The translations under genes were made by a program, and so were the position numbers. This document shows positions 24,392-32,573 of a stretch of 38,148 nt of DNA, piece by piece. Position 1 is the stretch's first letter; each line of letters starts with the position of its first letter. The DNA is from a virus, in the IMG/VR virus record IMGVR_UViG_3300005253_000220, positions 1-38,148 of that record. One strand, written 5' to 3'. Under the pieces are notes generated by a model. It was not told the origin of the DNA, searched no databases, and was given only the letters and a program-made list of their open reading frames with translations.

Positions 24392-25843
24392 CTACGCGCT
24401 TCCCCAGAGCGTAAATAGGCTCGGACCAGGCCTGCTCGTCTTGCCGCCGTCGACGTGGTAGTCGCCACCAGGGAACGGGTCCCGCTCGTGCTGGACCGGG
24501 CAGTACAGGACGTTCTGCAGGCGCCCTGCCAGCCACGGAGTCCTGAGCACCAGGCGAGGCTCGATCTTCGTCTCGAAGGAGAAGCACTGCCTGAGCTGTA
24601 GGGGCACCGTGAGGAACGCTCCCTCGACCTTCCCCAGGACCATGTTGCCAAGACCGTCCTTGAGTGCGGGGTTGTCGAAGTTGAAGTATTCCAGGAAGGT
24701 GACTGCACGCCCACCGATGACGGACATCGGGATCAGGTAGATGTCGCTGGCGAAGCACCCTGCGGGCACGTTCGCGTTGTCGGCATCGCCCTCTTCCGCA
24801 ATCCCATCGTCCAGGACGACAGGGATCTTCTCGCCATCGACCAGCAGATACCTACCGACGCGCATGGCATCGCGCAGCTCAATGTGCTCCGGCGCATTGA
24901 CATTGATCTGCTCATTGTCACCAAGGTTGCAACGGTAGGTCAGGTAGGAGCACGGCCACACAGCGGTCAGCTCGTAGAAGAGCTGCGGACGCATGGCGAA
25001 CACCCACCGTACCGGCATCACACCGGACATCTCTGCGCGGGTCTTGATCTCGTGGTACAGGGCCGTGATCCAGGCCACGAGGTTGTCACCGTCCGTGTCG
25101 ACGCGCTCGTAGTTGGCGTCGGGCAGATACGAGTCCAGCGAGGGGCAGCTCGTGTTGGTCTCGGCATCCACATGGCCGGTGTTGATGAGGGTGTCGAATC
25201 CCGTCATCTGCTTTTTGGAGCCCTGCTCGCCGGCGTCGTTTGCCGGGTTCCCGATCCAGAGCTCCTGACTCAGGAGACGGTGCATCGCCACGCCCAGCTC
25301 CCACATCTTCTGCGAGACCTCGTTGACGAAGATGTCGCCGGGAACGGACGGGTCGCCGGGGCCCTGTGCGAAAATGCCAGAGCCGTGAATCGGCGAGCCG
25401 ATCAGCGTCAGGTCTATCGGGTCTGCACGGTCGGTCCGCTGCCCAACCCGATTCAACTCAAGCTCTGGAGTCGCCCTCTTGTATCGTCCGAACACGGAGG
25501 TCGTCAGGCAGGCCTTTTTCAGGCCGGCGGTCGGAGCCGCATCGCAGTTCCCGTCTGCCTCATCACCGCTCACGTCCTGGACACCAGTGATGGTGTAGTA
25601 CGTGGGGTTGGTGTAGAGACTCGGGGTGGTGGGGAGCATGCCGAGCATCGACCTGTTCCCCATGATGGTGTGGAACACAACCGGGTCCACACCCGGGAAG
25701 GTCAGGAGACCACCGGGGCCGTGGGCATAGCCCACTGAGATTGGCGTCCCGGAGGCACTGTGCTTCTGACCTTCACGCTGCTTGTCCAGGGCCGGACCCA
25801 GCGCTTCAGCCAGAGCTTCGAGGATTCCCGCTTCTGTGGTCAT
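24392..25843 (-). CDS. Major capsid protein
   Basis: A 483-residue protein following the maturation protease gene, as in HK97-type phages. It has a short N-terminal helix (residues 1-25), then a DPVVFHTIMG segment and a long body. The A-domain-like region holds VRWVFAMRPQLFYELTAVWP (about 277-296), then EHIELRDAMRVGRYLLVDGEKIPVVLDDG. Near the end is a beta-rich region (IPMSVIGGRAVTFLEYFN). The gene has a strong ribosome site (AAGGAGGT about 8 bases upstream), fitting high expression. Four to six cysteines are scattered, with no obvious pattern. The HK97 fold is inferred from position and length. The N-terminus could be cleaved by the upstream protease. Confidence 0.88.
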   Translation of the reverse strand: MTTEAGILEALAEALGPALDKQREGQKHSASGTPISVGYAHGPGGLLTFPGVDPVVFHTIMGNRSMLGMLPTTPSLYTNPTYYTITGVQDVSGDEADGNCDAAPTAGLKKACLTTSVFGRYKRATPELELNRVGQRTDRADPIDLTLIGSPIHGSGIFAQGPGDPSVPGDIFVNEVSQKMWELGVAMHRLLSQELWIGNPANDAGEQGSKKQMTGFDTLINTGHVDAETNTSCPSLDSYLPDANYERVDTDGDNLVAWITALYHEIKTRAEMSGVMPVRWVFAMRPQLFYELTAVWPCSYLTYRCNLGDNEQINVNAPEHIELRDAMRVGRYLLVDGEKIPVVLDDGIAEEGDADNANVPAGCFASDIYLIPMSVIGGRAVTFLEYFNFDNPALKDGLGNMVLGKVEGAFLTVPLQLRQCFSFETKIEPRLVLRTPWLAGRLQNVLYCPVQHERDPFPGGDYHVDGGKTSRPGPSLFTLWGSA

Positions 25844-25880
25844 GGAGTTGTACCTCCTTCCTTTCTTATGTGAGCGCCGG

Positions 25881-27593
25881 CTAGCCCTGCGGCATCCTGC
25901 CGGCTCCGGTCATCAGGTCAGCGTATGCGCGCCCGCGCTTCATGCTCTCGGGCTCGTCGGGACCATCCGTGGCGCCCTTCTCGGCTGCTTCCTTGCTGTC
26001 GATGACGTTGCCCTTGTCGTCCGTGGGGCGGTCACCGGTGGCGGCCGCAGCCCGAGTCTTCGGCGTCAGCTTGTCGGCGACCTTGTCGTCATCCGACTTC
26101 GACAGCTCCTTGACCTGGCTGGTGATTTCAGCGACCTGGTCTGCTACCGGATTGACTGCCTCCGCAATCGCAGTGGTAATGAACGCTGCGAGCGGTGCCA
26201 GCTCCTTGCCTACGGTTACGTCCTGTGGGTCGTCCTCACCCGGCTCGTTGTCGTCTGTGGCATTTGCCGGAGGATCGTCGTCAGCGTTATCGCCTGCGGG
26301 CGGGTCGTCCGCAGGTGCTTCGGCTGCTGGCGTCTCGTCCTTGGTGCCGGCCAGAACCTTGGCTAGGTCCTTGAAGCCAACCCCCGACCCCTCAAGGTCT
26401 TTGGACATGGCCTCAACGCCCTGCTCGATCTTGGCGGTACGCTCCTCACCCAGGTGCTCGGTAAGGAACGCCCTCTTCTCATCTGTAAGCGGCATGTTAA
26501 GCACCTCCTCTCTGATTGACTTGCCTGTGAACTCGATTTCAGTCCACGGGTTTGCCGCTGTGCTTGCTGGTACAATTGAAATCTCGAAGCGGCGGTATCT
26601 GCTGTACACACCGTCTTGGAGGTCTTTCACCCTGTAGTGGTAGCCGTGACTGATCTTCAGCCCTTCCTTTGAGGCCACCAGGGACTCAACCACATCCTCC
26701 ATGCCCTCGTCGAATGTGCCGGAGGAGATCACGAAGCCGTCGGTGTAGGCAGTGAAGTCCTCACGACCGATATCGGATCCGGGGATGTGAACTAGGCGTA
26801 GGGCGGAGTACGCCTTCGTTCGGTCAACCCATTCTGTGAACTCCTGGTGGGAAGCCTCAGAGAAAATCTCCTCGTCGCGATCCTCAAACTTGTTCGTGAC
26901 GACAGCAACCCATCGCGGAATGCCAGTCTCCTTGTCGCGTGTCACCAGCAGTCCACCGCCTGCGAACTCGGCATAGCCGATGCGCTCCGGCGCGGCGTCC
27001 TTGTCTCCGCCAAGCAGCCCCCTGACTGCCCTAACAGCCCGACCGGCCAGCCCATCCGCCTCCTTACAGTGCTCGGGCGGCTCCTCCGACCGCGCAGCGA
27101 ACTCGTCAACGGCGGACTTGACCTGCGAGAGCTTCTGATCCATGTCCACCTCCGTCGGGTCCTGCGCCATGATGTTCTCGAAGACCTTATCGAAGGTCCA
27201 CTTCTGATTGCTGATGTTATAGTCGAAGTCCTGCGACTCACGGTACTTGTCCACGTCGTCGAAGCTGATCGCCCCGCCGAAGGCGACAGGCTCGTGATAG
27301 GGCTCTATCGCCGCAGCCATCTTCTCGCCATCCTCCGTGGGCTCGTCATCGGATGCAGGCGTAACGGACTCGTCGGTTGGGTCCATGAATACCTCCTTCG
27401 TCTTCACCACCCCGTTGGCGACCTTCATGGCCGCACCCTCGCACGTCGCCACGGAGCCAGCAGACCCGATCTTGGGGCTACGGCAGTTCTTGAAGAACGC
27501 GTTGAAGACTTTGACAAACTTCCGCCGCGCGGCGATAGGCATCGCCTTGATGCGGGGTGGCAACTTGGGGTCAGAGTGGCTAGTGTACGGCAT
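25881..27593 (-). CDS. ChaB - prohead protease - scaffold fusion
   Basis: A 570-residue protein with three regions. Residues 1-65 resemble the ChaB fold (PYTSHSDPKLPPRIKAMP...ARRKFVKVFNAFF). Residues 190-365 look like an HK97-type S78 protease: RLVHIPGS holds the likely catalytic His, GLKISHGYHY the nucleophile Ser, and FEISIVPASTAANP the typical C-terminal strand. Residues 390-570 are acidic, Ala/Pro-rich and coiled-coil (ITTAIAEAVNPVADQVAEITSQVKEL), as in scaffolding domains. The protease would cleave scaffold and capsid N-termini during head maturation. ChaB is found in several phage maturation proteins, but its role is unknown. It is the first gene after a strong promoter. Catalytic-residue assignment is approximate. 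Confidence 0.8.
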   Translation of the reverse strand: MPYTSHSDPKLPPRIKAMPIAARRKFVKVFNAFFKNCRSPKIGSAGSVATCEGAAMKVANGVVKTKEVFMDPTDESVTPASDDEPTEDGEKMAAAIEPYHEPVAFGGAISFDDVDKYRESQDFDYNISNQKWTFDKVFENIMAQDPTEVDMDQKLSQVKSAVDEFAARSEEPPEHCKEADGLAGRAVRAVRGLLGGDKDAAPERIGYAEFAGGGLLVTRDKETGIPRWVAVVTNKFEDRDEEIFSEASHQEFTEWVDRTKAYSALRLVHIPGSDIGREDFTAYTDGFVISSGTFDEGMEDVVESLVASKEGLKISHGYHYRVKDLQDGVYSRYRRFEISIVPASTAANPWTEIEFTGKSIREEVLNMPLTDEKRAFLTEHLGEERTAKIEQGVEAMSKDLEGSGVGFKDLAKVLAGTKDETPAAEAPADDPPAGDNADDDPPANATDDNEPGEDDPQDVTVGKELAPLAAFITTAIAEAVNPVADQVAEITSQVKELSKSDDDKVADKLTPKTRAAAATGDRPTDDKGNVIDSKEAAEKGATDGPDEPESMKRGRAYADLMTGAGRMPQG

Positions 27594-27634
27594 GCCGGAA
27601 GGGCTCCGGCTCGACTCTTCTCACCTGCACTTAC

Positions 27635-27664
27635 AGTATAGGGGGTTCAGCGAAACCTTGTCAA
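27635..27664 (-). promoter_or_regulatory. Strong sigma-70-type promoter (head module)
   Basis: On the minus strand, TTGACA (27664-27659), an 18-base gap ending in five C, and TATACT (27640-27635). Start would be about 35 bases upstream of the protease gene (27593). The sequence before the -35, ACTGCTTGACAA, is identical over 12 bases to that of the promoter at 34167-34195. Confidence 0.7.
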
Positions 27665-27753
27665 GCAGTCCAGGCCGCGATGCGCCGGGGAGGGAGTAGG
27701 TCGTTCGCAGGAGGAGAAGCCGAGCCTGCCTCCCCCGACCGACACACCGCGGT
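27665..27753. other. Intergenic segment between tail-completion and protease genes
   Basis: This 89-base gap has a possible long-range stem, GGGGAGG (27687-27693) with CCTCCCC (27729-27735). It encloses GCAGG/CCTGC and has no T-run. It may be a weak stop between two transcription units or nothing. No gene is seen. Confidence 0.3.
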
Positions 27754-28137
27754 CTACACTGCTTTGTCTTGAATCGCTCGGATGAGCCCGCCCTTGTGGG
27801 CCTTGAAGGACTCTTCGGCGTCGTCCACGATAGACGCCCAGCCTAGCCGCTTGAAGAGCTTGCGCTGCTTCGGGTCCTTCTTCTTGAGGCCCTTGACGTA
27901 CTTGCCGTACTTCACCTTGGTTCCGGTGATGACGGCCAGTGCGCCGCCCTGCTGGACGGGCCCGCGCACCGTCCAGCCACGGCCGAGAGCACCGGTACGA
28001 CGATACTTGGTACGCGCCGTGGGGTAGTCGCCGGCCTTCCCCTGCGTCGCGCGACCGATACGCAGCAGCGCCACGCCGATCTTCGAGCGCTTCGGGTCGA
28101 AGCCTTTACCCTTCGGGGTGATCGCTACTAGCTTCAT
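27754..28137 (-). CDS. Tail-completion or connector-type small protein
   Basis: A 127-residue, strongly basic protein starting MKLVAITPKGKGFD at ATG 28137, which overlaps the portal stop (ATGA). The long frame upstream is a shadow of the portal gene. The sequence ARTKYRRTGALGRGWTV followed by Gly/Val-rich strands resembles HK97 gp10-like or phage virion morphogenesis proteins, which close the head or set the tail end. The C-terminal half is lysine-rich. Function is inferred from the motif and from its place after the portal gene; no conserved catalytic residues are expected. Confidence 0.6.
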   Translation of the reverse strand: MKLVAITPKGKGFDPKRSKIGVALLRIGRATQGKAGDYPTARTKYRRTGALGRGWTVRGPVQQGGALAVITGTKVKYGKYVKGLKKKDPKQRKLFKRLGWASIVDDAEESFKAHKGGLIRAIQDKAV

Positions 28138-30344
28138 TGTGCTTGTCCCGCGCGGAGCAGCGGCTTCTCGTCCACCACCGGCGCCAGCCAGCAGCGGCAA
28201 TTGGGGTGCAGCGGCGGCGACACGGGGTTCTGTCCGAGCGGCCACTGCTGCCCTTGGAGCGCCTCGCAGTCCGGGTCCACAACGGCGTCCTTGACGGTCT
28301 GCCACTTGACCTGATCGACCGCGCCAGAGTCCTCGAAAGCTACGCGGTTGCCCTCTGTGTAGAGCCGCGTGACCTCGGTCGCCGCAATGAGCTTGGCGCG
28401 CTTCTTGCCGAACAGCGGTTCCAGGTCTTTGACCAGCGTCTTGAGCGGCGTCCCCTCGTCGATATGGGTCTGCACCGCGCGCCGCATGCCCCGTCGGGTC
28501 GTGCCAGAGAGCTGCTCCCACCACTGGTCGGTGTAGGTGGCCGACAGGTCGAGCACCTGCTGGTTGACCACATCGAAGCCGACAGCGAGGCCGAGGTCGG
28601 ACGCCTGCTGGACGCCCTCCTGTAGTAGCGCCTGCGGCTGGTCGCCCAGCGCTGCCATGAACTCCGTCTTCTGTAGGCTCCAGAACGCCTCATCGTTGGG
28701 GACATCGGACCGACCCTTGAAAGCGATCTCCTTGCGGCCCTCACGCCGTAGGCGCTTCTTGATGTTGGTGAAGATGTTGCGGAAGGCCTTCTCGACCGCC
28801 AGCCTCAGCTTGCGCTCAGCCTTGATGCGCTCGTCCTCGAATGGGCCGGCGCGCTCCTTACTCCCAGACGCTGCCTCGACGAAGGAAAAAGGGACGGGGT
28901 CAGAAGAGACCTCTGACTCCCCCTTCGCACCCGTCTCCGGCTGCTCACCCTCCTCCTCGATATGCTCCGACGCATCCGGCACCTCGGACTTCTCTTCGGA
29001 TGGAAGCTTGCTTTCTGTGGTCGCGTCCGAGCCACCCCCGGCCTCAAAGAGCTCCTCGGGCAGGTCACCGTCGTCCATCGCCAACTGTCGCGCCTCACCC
29101 GTGGTCAGCTCCTTGGAGACAATACGAACTGCGCGCTCCTGCGCCCGGGTCAGCTTGATCCGGGCCTGCTGCTCGTCGGCATCGGGATCCTGTTCCTCGA
29201 ACTGGAACTCGGTGACGCATGGCAGGATGCGGAAGTTCATCGCCTGGACTATCAGCTTCCGAAAGACTGCTGGCCCCTTACCCTTGGACTTCTGGTGTAG
29301 CATCTCGCTCTGCGCCGAGGTTCCGAGGCCGCCGCCGGGTAGTGGCGCGAAGTCCTGGTAGTCAGCGAGGAACGCCATCGCTATCTGCGAGACGTAGTGC
29401 TTGAAGACCGTCTCCGCATTGAAGTTGTCTGGCAGCGACGTCAGCTCCACCGTCTTGACATCGATGTTGGCCTTGGGATCGACGCTACCCACAAGGAGCG
29501 GGCCGAGGAAGCGCATGAGGCCCTTCGCGTCCGCCTCGCCCTTGACCTGGCTTATCGCATCCTGGATCTGCGAGTTGGTGATACCCGCAATGAGGTGGAT
29601 CGCCTGTGCGTTGCGGCCGCCAGTCTTCTCCTTCGTATAGATGGCGATGTTCTTGGTAATCTGCGCGGCGAGTAGCAGGCGCGAGAGCGCACAGACCTGT
29701 AGGCCGTACAGCCGCTCGCGTGGTGTCGGTAGCTCAGCCAGCGGCACTACGCTCCACCAGTCGAGCTCGTGGAACTTGCCCTCGATGTCCTCGTAGATGA
29801 CGGGCTTCTCGGGGTCGCCGGTGTGCCAGCATCGCGACGCGTCGAGCGGGTTGATGGCGAGCAGCGCCCCCTCCGGAGAGTTGCCGTCCCTGACGATCTC
29901 AATGAAGGCACCGTAGTCCTGCGTGTAGAGGTCTACCGAGAGTTTGGAGATGAAGCTGACCCAGCCGCGGCCGCTGTCGGCGTCCTCCAGGATTTGGTGG
30001 ACGCGGGCGGCTACGCGCGGCGGGCCCTCGACGGTCCACGTAAAGCCCGCGTTCCGCGAGGTGACTACGCCGAGTGCGGAGGAGAAGAGCGACTCTGTGG
30101 GGTAGAACTCGCGGAGCTGGCGATCGCGGAGCTTGGGGCGCACGCCCCACGGCGTAATCTCGTCGCCGGCCTGTGCCACCATCCACAGCAGCGAGGAGTC
30201 GAGTGACGGCGTCGGTGTCTGTCCCGACGACTCAGGAGTCGCAATGACGGACTTCTCAACCGTCTTGGGATTGACCTGCTTATCGCCAGCGACCTGCGCG
30301 TCAGGCTTCGGCGCCTTGCTAGGGGATTTCGGCTTTCGAGGCAA
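28134..30344 (-). CDS. Portal protein fused to Mu gpF-like domain
   Basis: A portal of 736 residues from TTG 30344 (AGGAGG 6 bases upstream) or 748 from ATG 30380, which lacks a ribosome site. Residues about 50-400 carry portal features (WMVAQAGDEITPWGVRPKLRDRQL; FIEIVRDGNSPEGALLAINPLDASRCW; LLAAQITKNIAIYTKEKTGGRNA). Acidic disordered linkers follow (about 440-510). The last 200 residues are a phage_Mu_F/SPP1 gp7 domain ending in the signature HPNCRCW. Portals form the 12-fold ring for DNA entry; gpF-type proteins are minor head proteins that help head assembly. Separate genes in many phages, the two are fused here. The portal lies next to the terminase-side block and just before the head proteins, as expected. 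Confidence 0.88.
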   Translation of the reverse strand: MPRKPKSPSKAPKPDAQVAGDKQVNPKTVEKSVIATPESSGQTPTPSLDSSLLWMVAQAGDEITPWGVRPKLRDRQLREFYPTESLFSSALGVVTSRNAGFTWTVEGPPRVAARVHQILEDADSGRGWVSFISKLSVDLYTQDYGAFIEIVRDGNSPEGALLAINPLDASRCWHTGDPEKPVIYEDIEGKFHELDWWSVVPLAELPTPRERLYGLQVCALSRLLLAAQITKNIAIYTKEKTGGRNAQAIHLIAGITNSQIQDAISQVKGEADAKGLMRFLGPLLVGSVDPKANIDVKTVELTSLPDNFNAETVFKHYVSQIAMAFLADYQDFAPLPGGGLGTSAQSEMLHQKSKGKGPAVFRKLIVQAMNFRILPCVTEFQFEEQDPDADEQQARIKLTRAQERAVRIVSKELTTGEARQLAMDDGDLPEELFEAGGGSDATTESKLPSEEKSEVPDASEHIEEEGEQPETGAKGESEVSSDPVPFSFVEAASGSKERAGPFEDERIKAERKLRLAVEKAFRNIFTNIKKRLRREGRKEIAFKGRSDVPNDEAFWSLQKTEFMAALGDQPQALLQEGVQQASDLGLAVGFDVVNQQVLDLSATYTDQWWEQLSGTTRRGMRRAVQTHIDEGTPLKTLVKDLEPLFGKKRAKLIAATEVTRLYTEGNRVAFEDSGAVDQVKWQTVKDAVVDPDCEALQGQQWPLGQNPVSPPLHPNCRCWLAPVVDEKPLLRAGQAQ

Positions 30345-30487
30345 GCGGCTCCTCCTATAAGAGCGGGGGGCGGAGACCATATTTCAGGGCACCCTCCCCC
30401 GCTGTGCTAGCAGTCTGCATGACCTCTCCAACTAGCCTCTCGGCAGTACCCCATGGGCACGTTCATCGGAGAGGAACCTTTACCTCT

Positions 30488-30517
30488 AGGATAGGGGGTC
30501 GGTGGGAGCGTTGTCAA
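30488..30517 (-). promoter_or_regulatory. Strong sigma-70-type promoter (portal operon)
   Basis: Minus strand: TTGACA (30517-30512), 18-base gap ending in five C, TATCCT (30493-30488). It lies about 140 bases before the portal start and 3 bases from a block of 10-bp repeats. The gap ending CCCCC followed by TAT is shared with the promoter at 27635-27664. Confidence 0.7.
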
Positions 30518-30520
30518 CCC

Positions 30521-30570
30521 GTACCGAGCTGTAGCACGCTGTAGCGCGCCGTACCAAGCTGTAACGCGCC
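30521..30570. repeat. Five tandem 10-bp repeats abutting the portal promoter
   Basis: On the plus strand, five directly adjacent 10-base units read GTACCGAGCT, GTAGCACGCT, GTAGCGCGCC, GTACCAAGCT and GTAACGCGCC, with consensus GTANCRMGCY. A weaker sixth (CTAGCTTGCG) overlaps the preceding gene's end. Spacing equals one DNA turn, so a bound protein would face the same side of the helix. They end 3 bases from the -35 box, suggesting an activator or repressor array; chance periodicity is not excluded. Confidence 0.6.
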
Positions 30571-30966
30571 CTAGCTTGCGCCCGCCGCGTACCACTCCCG
30601 CACGAGCTGTGGGAACATGGCGTGCGTGTACACGTCCTTGCCCTGCTCGTGGGCTTGATCCTTCTCCACCACCGTCCCACGTGAGTCCCGCCAGCCGGGG
30701 AGCAGCAGCAACGCGCTCGCGTAGCGCAGGATTACGAGGTCCATGTCCAGCCAATACTGCGACGGCACCTTGGGGACTATGATCTCGAAGTGGGCGGAGT
30801 TGAGGTGTGGGCAGAAGAACGGGATGCCCGCCTCAGCTAGAGCCGACGACCACTTGCGTGCCTCGGCGATGTGTGCGTCTATCTCGAAGTAGCCGCGCCA
30901 GTCGTGCGTCCCGTCTTTCGGACGGTAGGGACCGGCGACGTAGACGAAGGTGTTCGGCTGCTTCAC
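30571..30966 (-). CDS. Nucleoside 2-deoxyribosyltransferase-like protein (DUF4406 type)
   Basis: A 131-residue protein starting MKQPNTFVYVAGPYRP. The N-terminal strand and loop VYVAGPY, followed by DAHIAEARKWSSALAEAGIPFFCPH, match the nucleoside deoxyribosyltransferase/DUF4406 family. So does the C-terminal LLLPGWRDSRGTVVEKDQAHEQG, which supplies the conserved acidic residue and Gly loop. Members cleave or transfer nucleosides or nucleotides and are common in phages, where many remain unassigned. The ATG overlaps the next gene's stop (ATGA). Together with the dNMP kinase at 34192-34818 it suggests nucleotide-pool or base-modification work. A hydrolase or a non-catalytic version is possible. 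Confidence 0.75.
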   Translation of the reverse strand: MKQPNTFVYVAGPYRPKDGTHDWRGYFEIDAHIAEARKWSSALAEAGIPFFCPHLNSAHFEIIVPKVPSQYWLDMDLVILRYASALLLLPGWRDSRGTVVEKDQAHEQGKDVYTHAMFPQLVREWYAAGAS

Positions 30967-32276
30967 GACGTACCCTCCTCAGATGGCAGACCATCCACCG
31001 GCGCCAGCAGCTCGCCACCCTGCGCCTGGAAGATCTCGAACTTGCGCATGTCCGCGGCGGTCGCCAAGTGGATGCGGTGGTGGTGGGTCAGCCCGTACTT
31101 CGGATGCAGTAGGTAGAACTCCTGCGATGGGATGTTGGCCACTGCGGCGTTCCGCTCCAGCGTGAGCATCGACGGGCCGACGAAGGAGCCGTTCTGGATG
31201 ATACTGCCACCGATCTCCCCCTCCACGTTCTGCGCCTCGTGTAGGTGCCCCTTGACCATGTAGTTGATGATGCGCCCCGTGATGGAGTTCATGCGCAACT
31301 TGTGGTCGTAGGCGCCGGTGTACGTCCGCTTCAGGTCGCCGATCCCGTGGCCGTGCCGAGCGTAGAAGAGCCACCCCTGGATGTCGGCCATCACGAACCA
31401 CGAACGGCTGATGCAGAGGTTGACGCGGCCGCCGGTCAGTAGGTGCGTCCCGTTCCTGGAGTACGACCATTCGCCGCCGGTCGTCGCGCGGAGCCGGTCG
31501 CCGATGTGCTCCCAGGCCATCATCTCCATATTGTCCGGGCCGTACCAGTCCTTCCAGCCTGTAGCCATCCGCCCGTGGTTGCCGTACACCTTGAAGATCG
31601 TCACCGTCTTGTAGCGGTTCAGCATCGACAGGATGATCTCCTCCATGTCGGTGATAAACCCCATGTACTGGAAGAAGGCCGTCTGGTCCATCTGGAACGC
31701 CTGAGTGCCGAACATCTTACCGTGGCCCTCAAGTTCGTCCCCAAGCGCGAACAGCACTAGGTCATCGACGGTGACCGCGAGCTGGTTCATCTGCGTAAAG
31801 CGCAGCAGCGTATCCCGCCAGCGTGCGAGGCGGAGCCGAGCTATCGCTGTCGAATACTCCGCCAGACCACCCGACACGCGCGGGTCGATCTTGGATCCAA
31901 AGTGGTAGTCGGAGAAGAGCGCGATCGCCGTCTGCGGCGTCTTGAAGCCCATCTCCTCCTTGCGTATGGCTGCGATGTGTGCGGGCACGGGGGGCAGTGG
32001 CGCGTGCTGCGCTAGGAACTCTGTGGACCGCTTCGTCCACTCCGCCTCGTCCCAATCCGCCGGCCCGGGCGGGAGGTTGATCTCCTTAGCCTTTGCCACG
32101 TCTTCGGGAGAGTGGGTACGGAGCTCAGGATGCTCCTGCAGATAGCGCCGAATAGTCGACCCAGAGGGACCGCCGTACTTCGGCTTGACGATAGCGGCGA
32201 TGTCTTCTGCAACCATACCCCCCGCCAGCAGGACCTTGACCTCTTCCCAGGACTCCGGGGGAACGCTATTGTGCAT
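30963..32276 (-). CDS. Metallophosphoesterase with N-terminal helix-turn-helix
   Basis: A 437-residue calcineurin-like protein. FSDYHFGSK (about 121-129), LGDELEGHG (about 179-187), YGNHGRM (about 231-237) and MVKGHLHEAQ form the di-metal phosphoesterase pattern. The first 60 residues look like a helix-turn-helix or winged-helix (WEEVKVLLAGGMVAEDIAAIVKP...STIRRYLQ). The enzyme could cleave DNA, RNA or a nucleotide phosphodiester. Phages use such enzymes as nucleases, in tRNA end trimming, or against host signals. The HTH part suggests it acts on, or is guided to, DNA. It overlaps the deoxyribosyltransferase-like gene by ATGA. The enzyme class is clear; the substrate is unknown. Confidence 0.8.
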   Translation of the reverse strand: MHNSVPPESWEEVKVLLAGGMVAEDIAAIVKPKYGGPSGSTIRRYLQEHPELRTHSPEDVAKAKEINLPPGPADWDEAEWTKRSTEFLAQHAPLPPVPAHIAAIRKEEMGFKTPQTAIALFSDYHFGSKIDPRVSGGLAEYSTAIARLRLARWRDTLLRFTQMNQLAVTVDDLVLFALGDELEGHGKMFGTQAFQMDQTAFFQYMGFITDMEEIILSMLNRYKTVTIFKVYGNHGRMATGWKDWYGPDNMEMMAWEHIGDRLRATTGGEWSYSRNGTHLLTGGRVNLCISRSWFVMADIQGWLFYARHGHGIGDLKRTYTGAYDHKLRMNSITGRIINYMVKGHLHEAQNVEGEIGGSIIQNGSFVGPSMLTLERNAAVANIPSQEFYLLHPKYGLTHHHRIHLATAADMRKFEIFQAQGGELLAPVDGLPSEEGTS

Positions 32277-32291
32277 AAATGAGTTGGCCTC

Positions 32292-32573
32292 CTACTGGAT
32301 AGTGCCGTCTCCATAGGTCGTGCGCTGCCAGATCACTACCAGCCACAGTGCCACCATCAGAACGTCGATACCGGCGGTCAGCCACATGCTTAGCGTAGCA
32401 AAAACAACCCCCATCGTGCAAGTCGCCAACAGGTATGGCACCGCCGTCATCAGCGGTACCGTGCATGCTCGCGCCATGGCCTGGTGGCGCAGTTGCGGCA
32501 GGAAGAACACGGCGTAGACGATGGATGCTGCGGCGAGGATGGCGTCGGCGTTGGCGCGGATGAGGTCGATCAC
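32292..32573 (-). CDS. Three-span membrane protein
   Basis: A 93-residue protein from GTG 32573 (GGAGG 8 bases upstream; GTGA overlap with the preceding short gene). It has about three hydrophobic segments (residues about 10-25, 35-60 and 62-82). A small YAVFFLPQLRHQ motif near the start faintly recalls PQ-loop transporters. It lies between small proteins and a metallophosphoesterase. No function is assigned. Confidence 0.55.
   Translation of the reverse strand: MIDLIRANADAILAAASIVYAVFFLPQLRHQAMARACTVPLMTAVPYLLATCTMGVVFATLSMWLTAGIDVLMVALWLVVIWQRTTYGDGTIQ

Noticed and set aside
23725-24714. 329-codon minus-strand frame overlapping the dehydratase
   Set aside because: Different frame from the dehydratase, whose motifs are intact; product is Arg/Ser-rich without motifs.
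27687-27735. GC-rich stem as an intrinsic terminator
   Set aside because: Long loop and no T-run on either strand; kept only as a note on the intergenic segment.
28537-29361. 274-codon plus-strand frame
   Set aside because: Antisense to the portal gene; Ser-rich, no start signal.
30407-30754. 115-codon frame across the repeat block
   Set aside because: Runs through promoter and repeat sequence and overlaps the deoxyribosyltransferase-like gene in another frame; no ribosome site.
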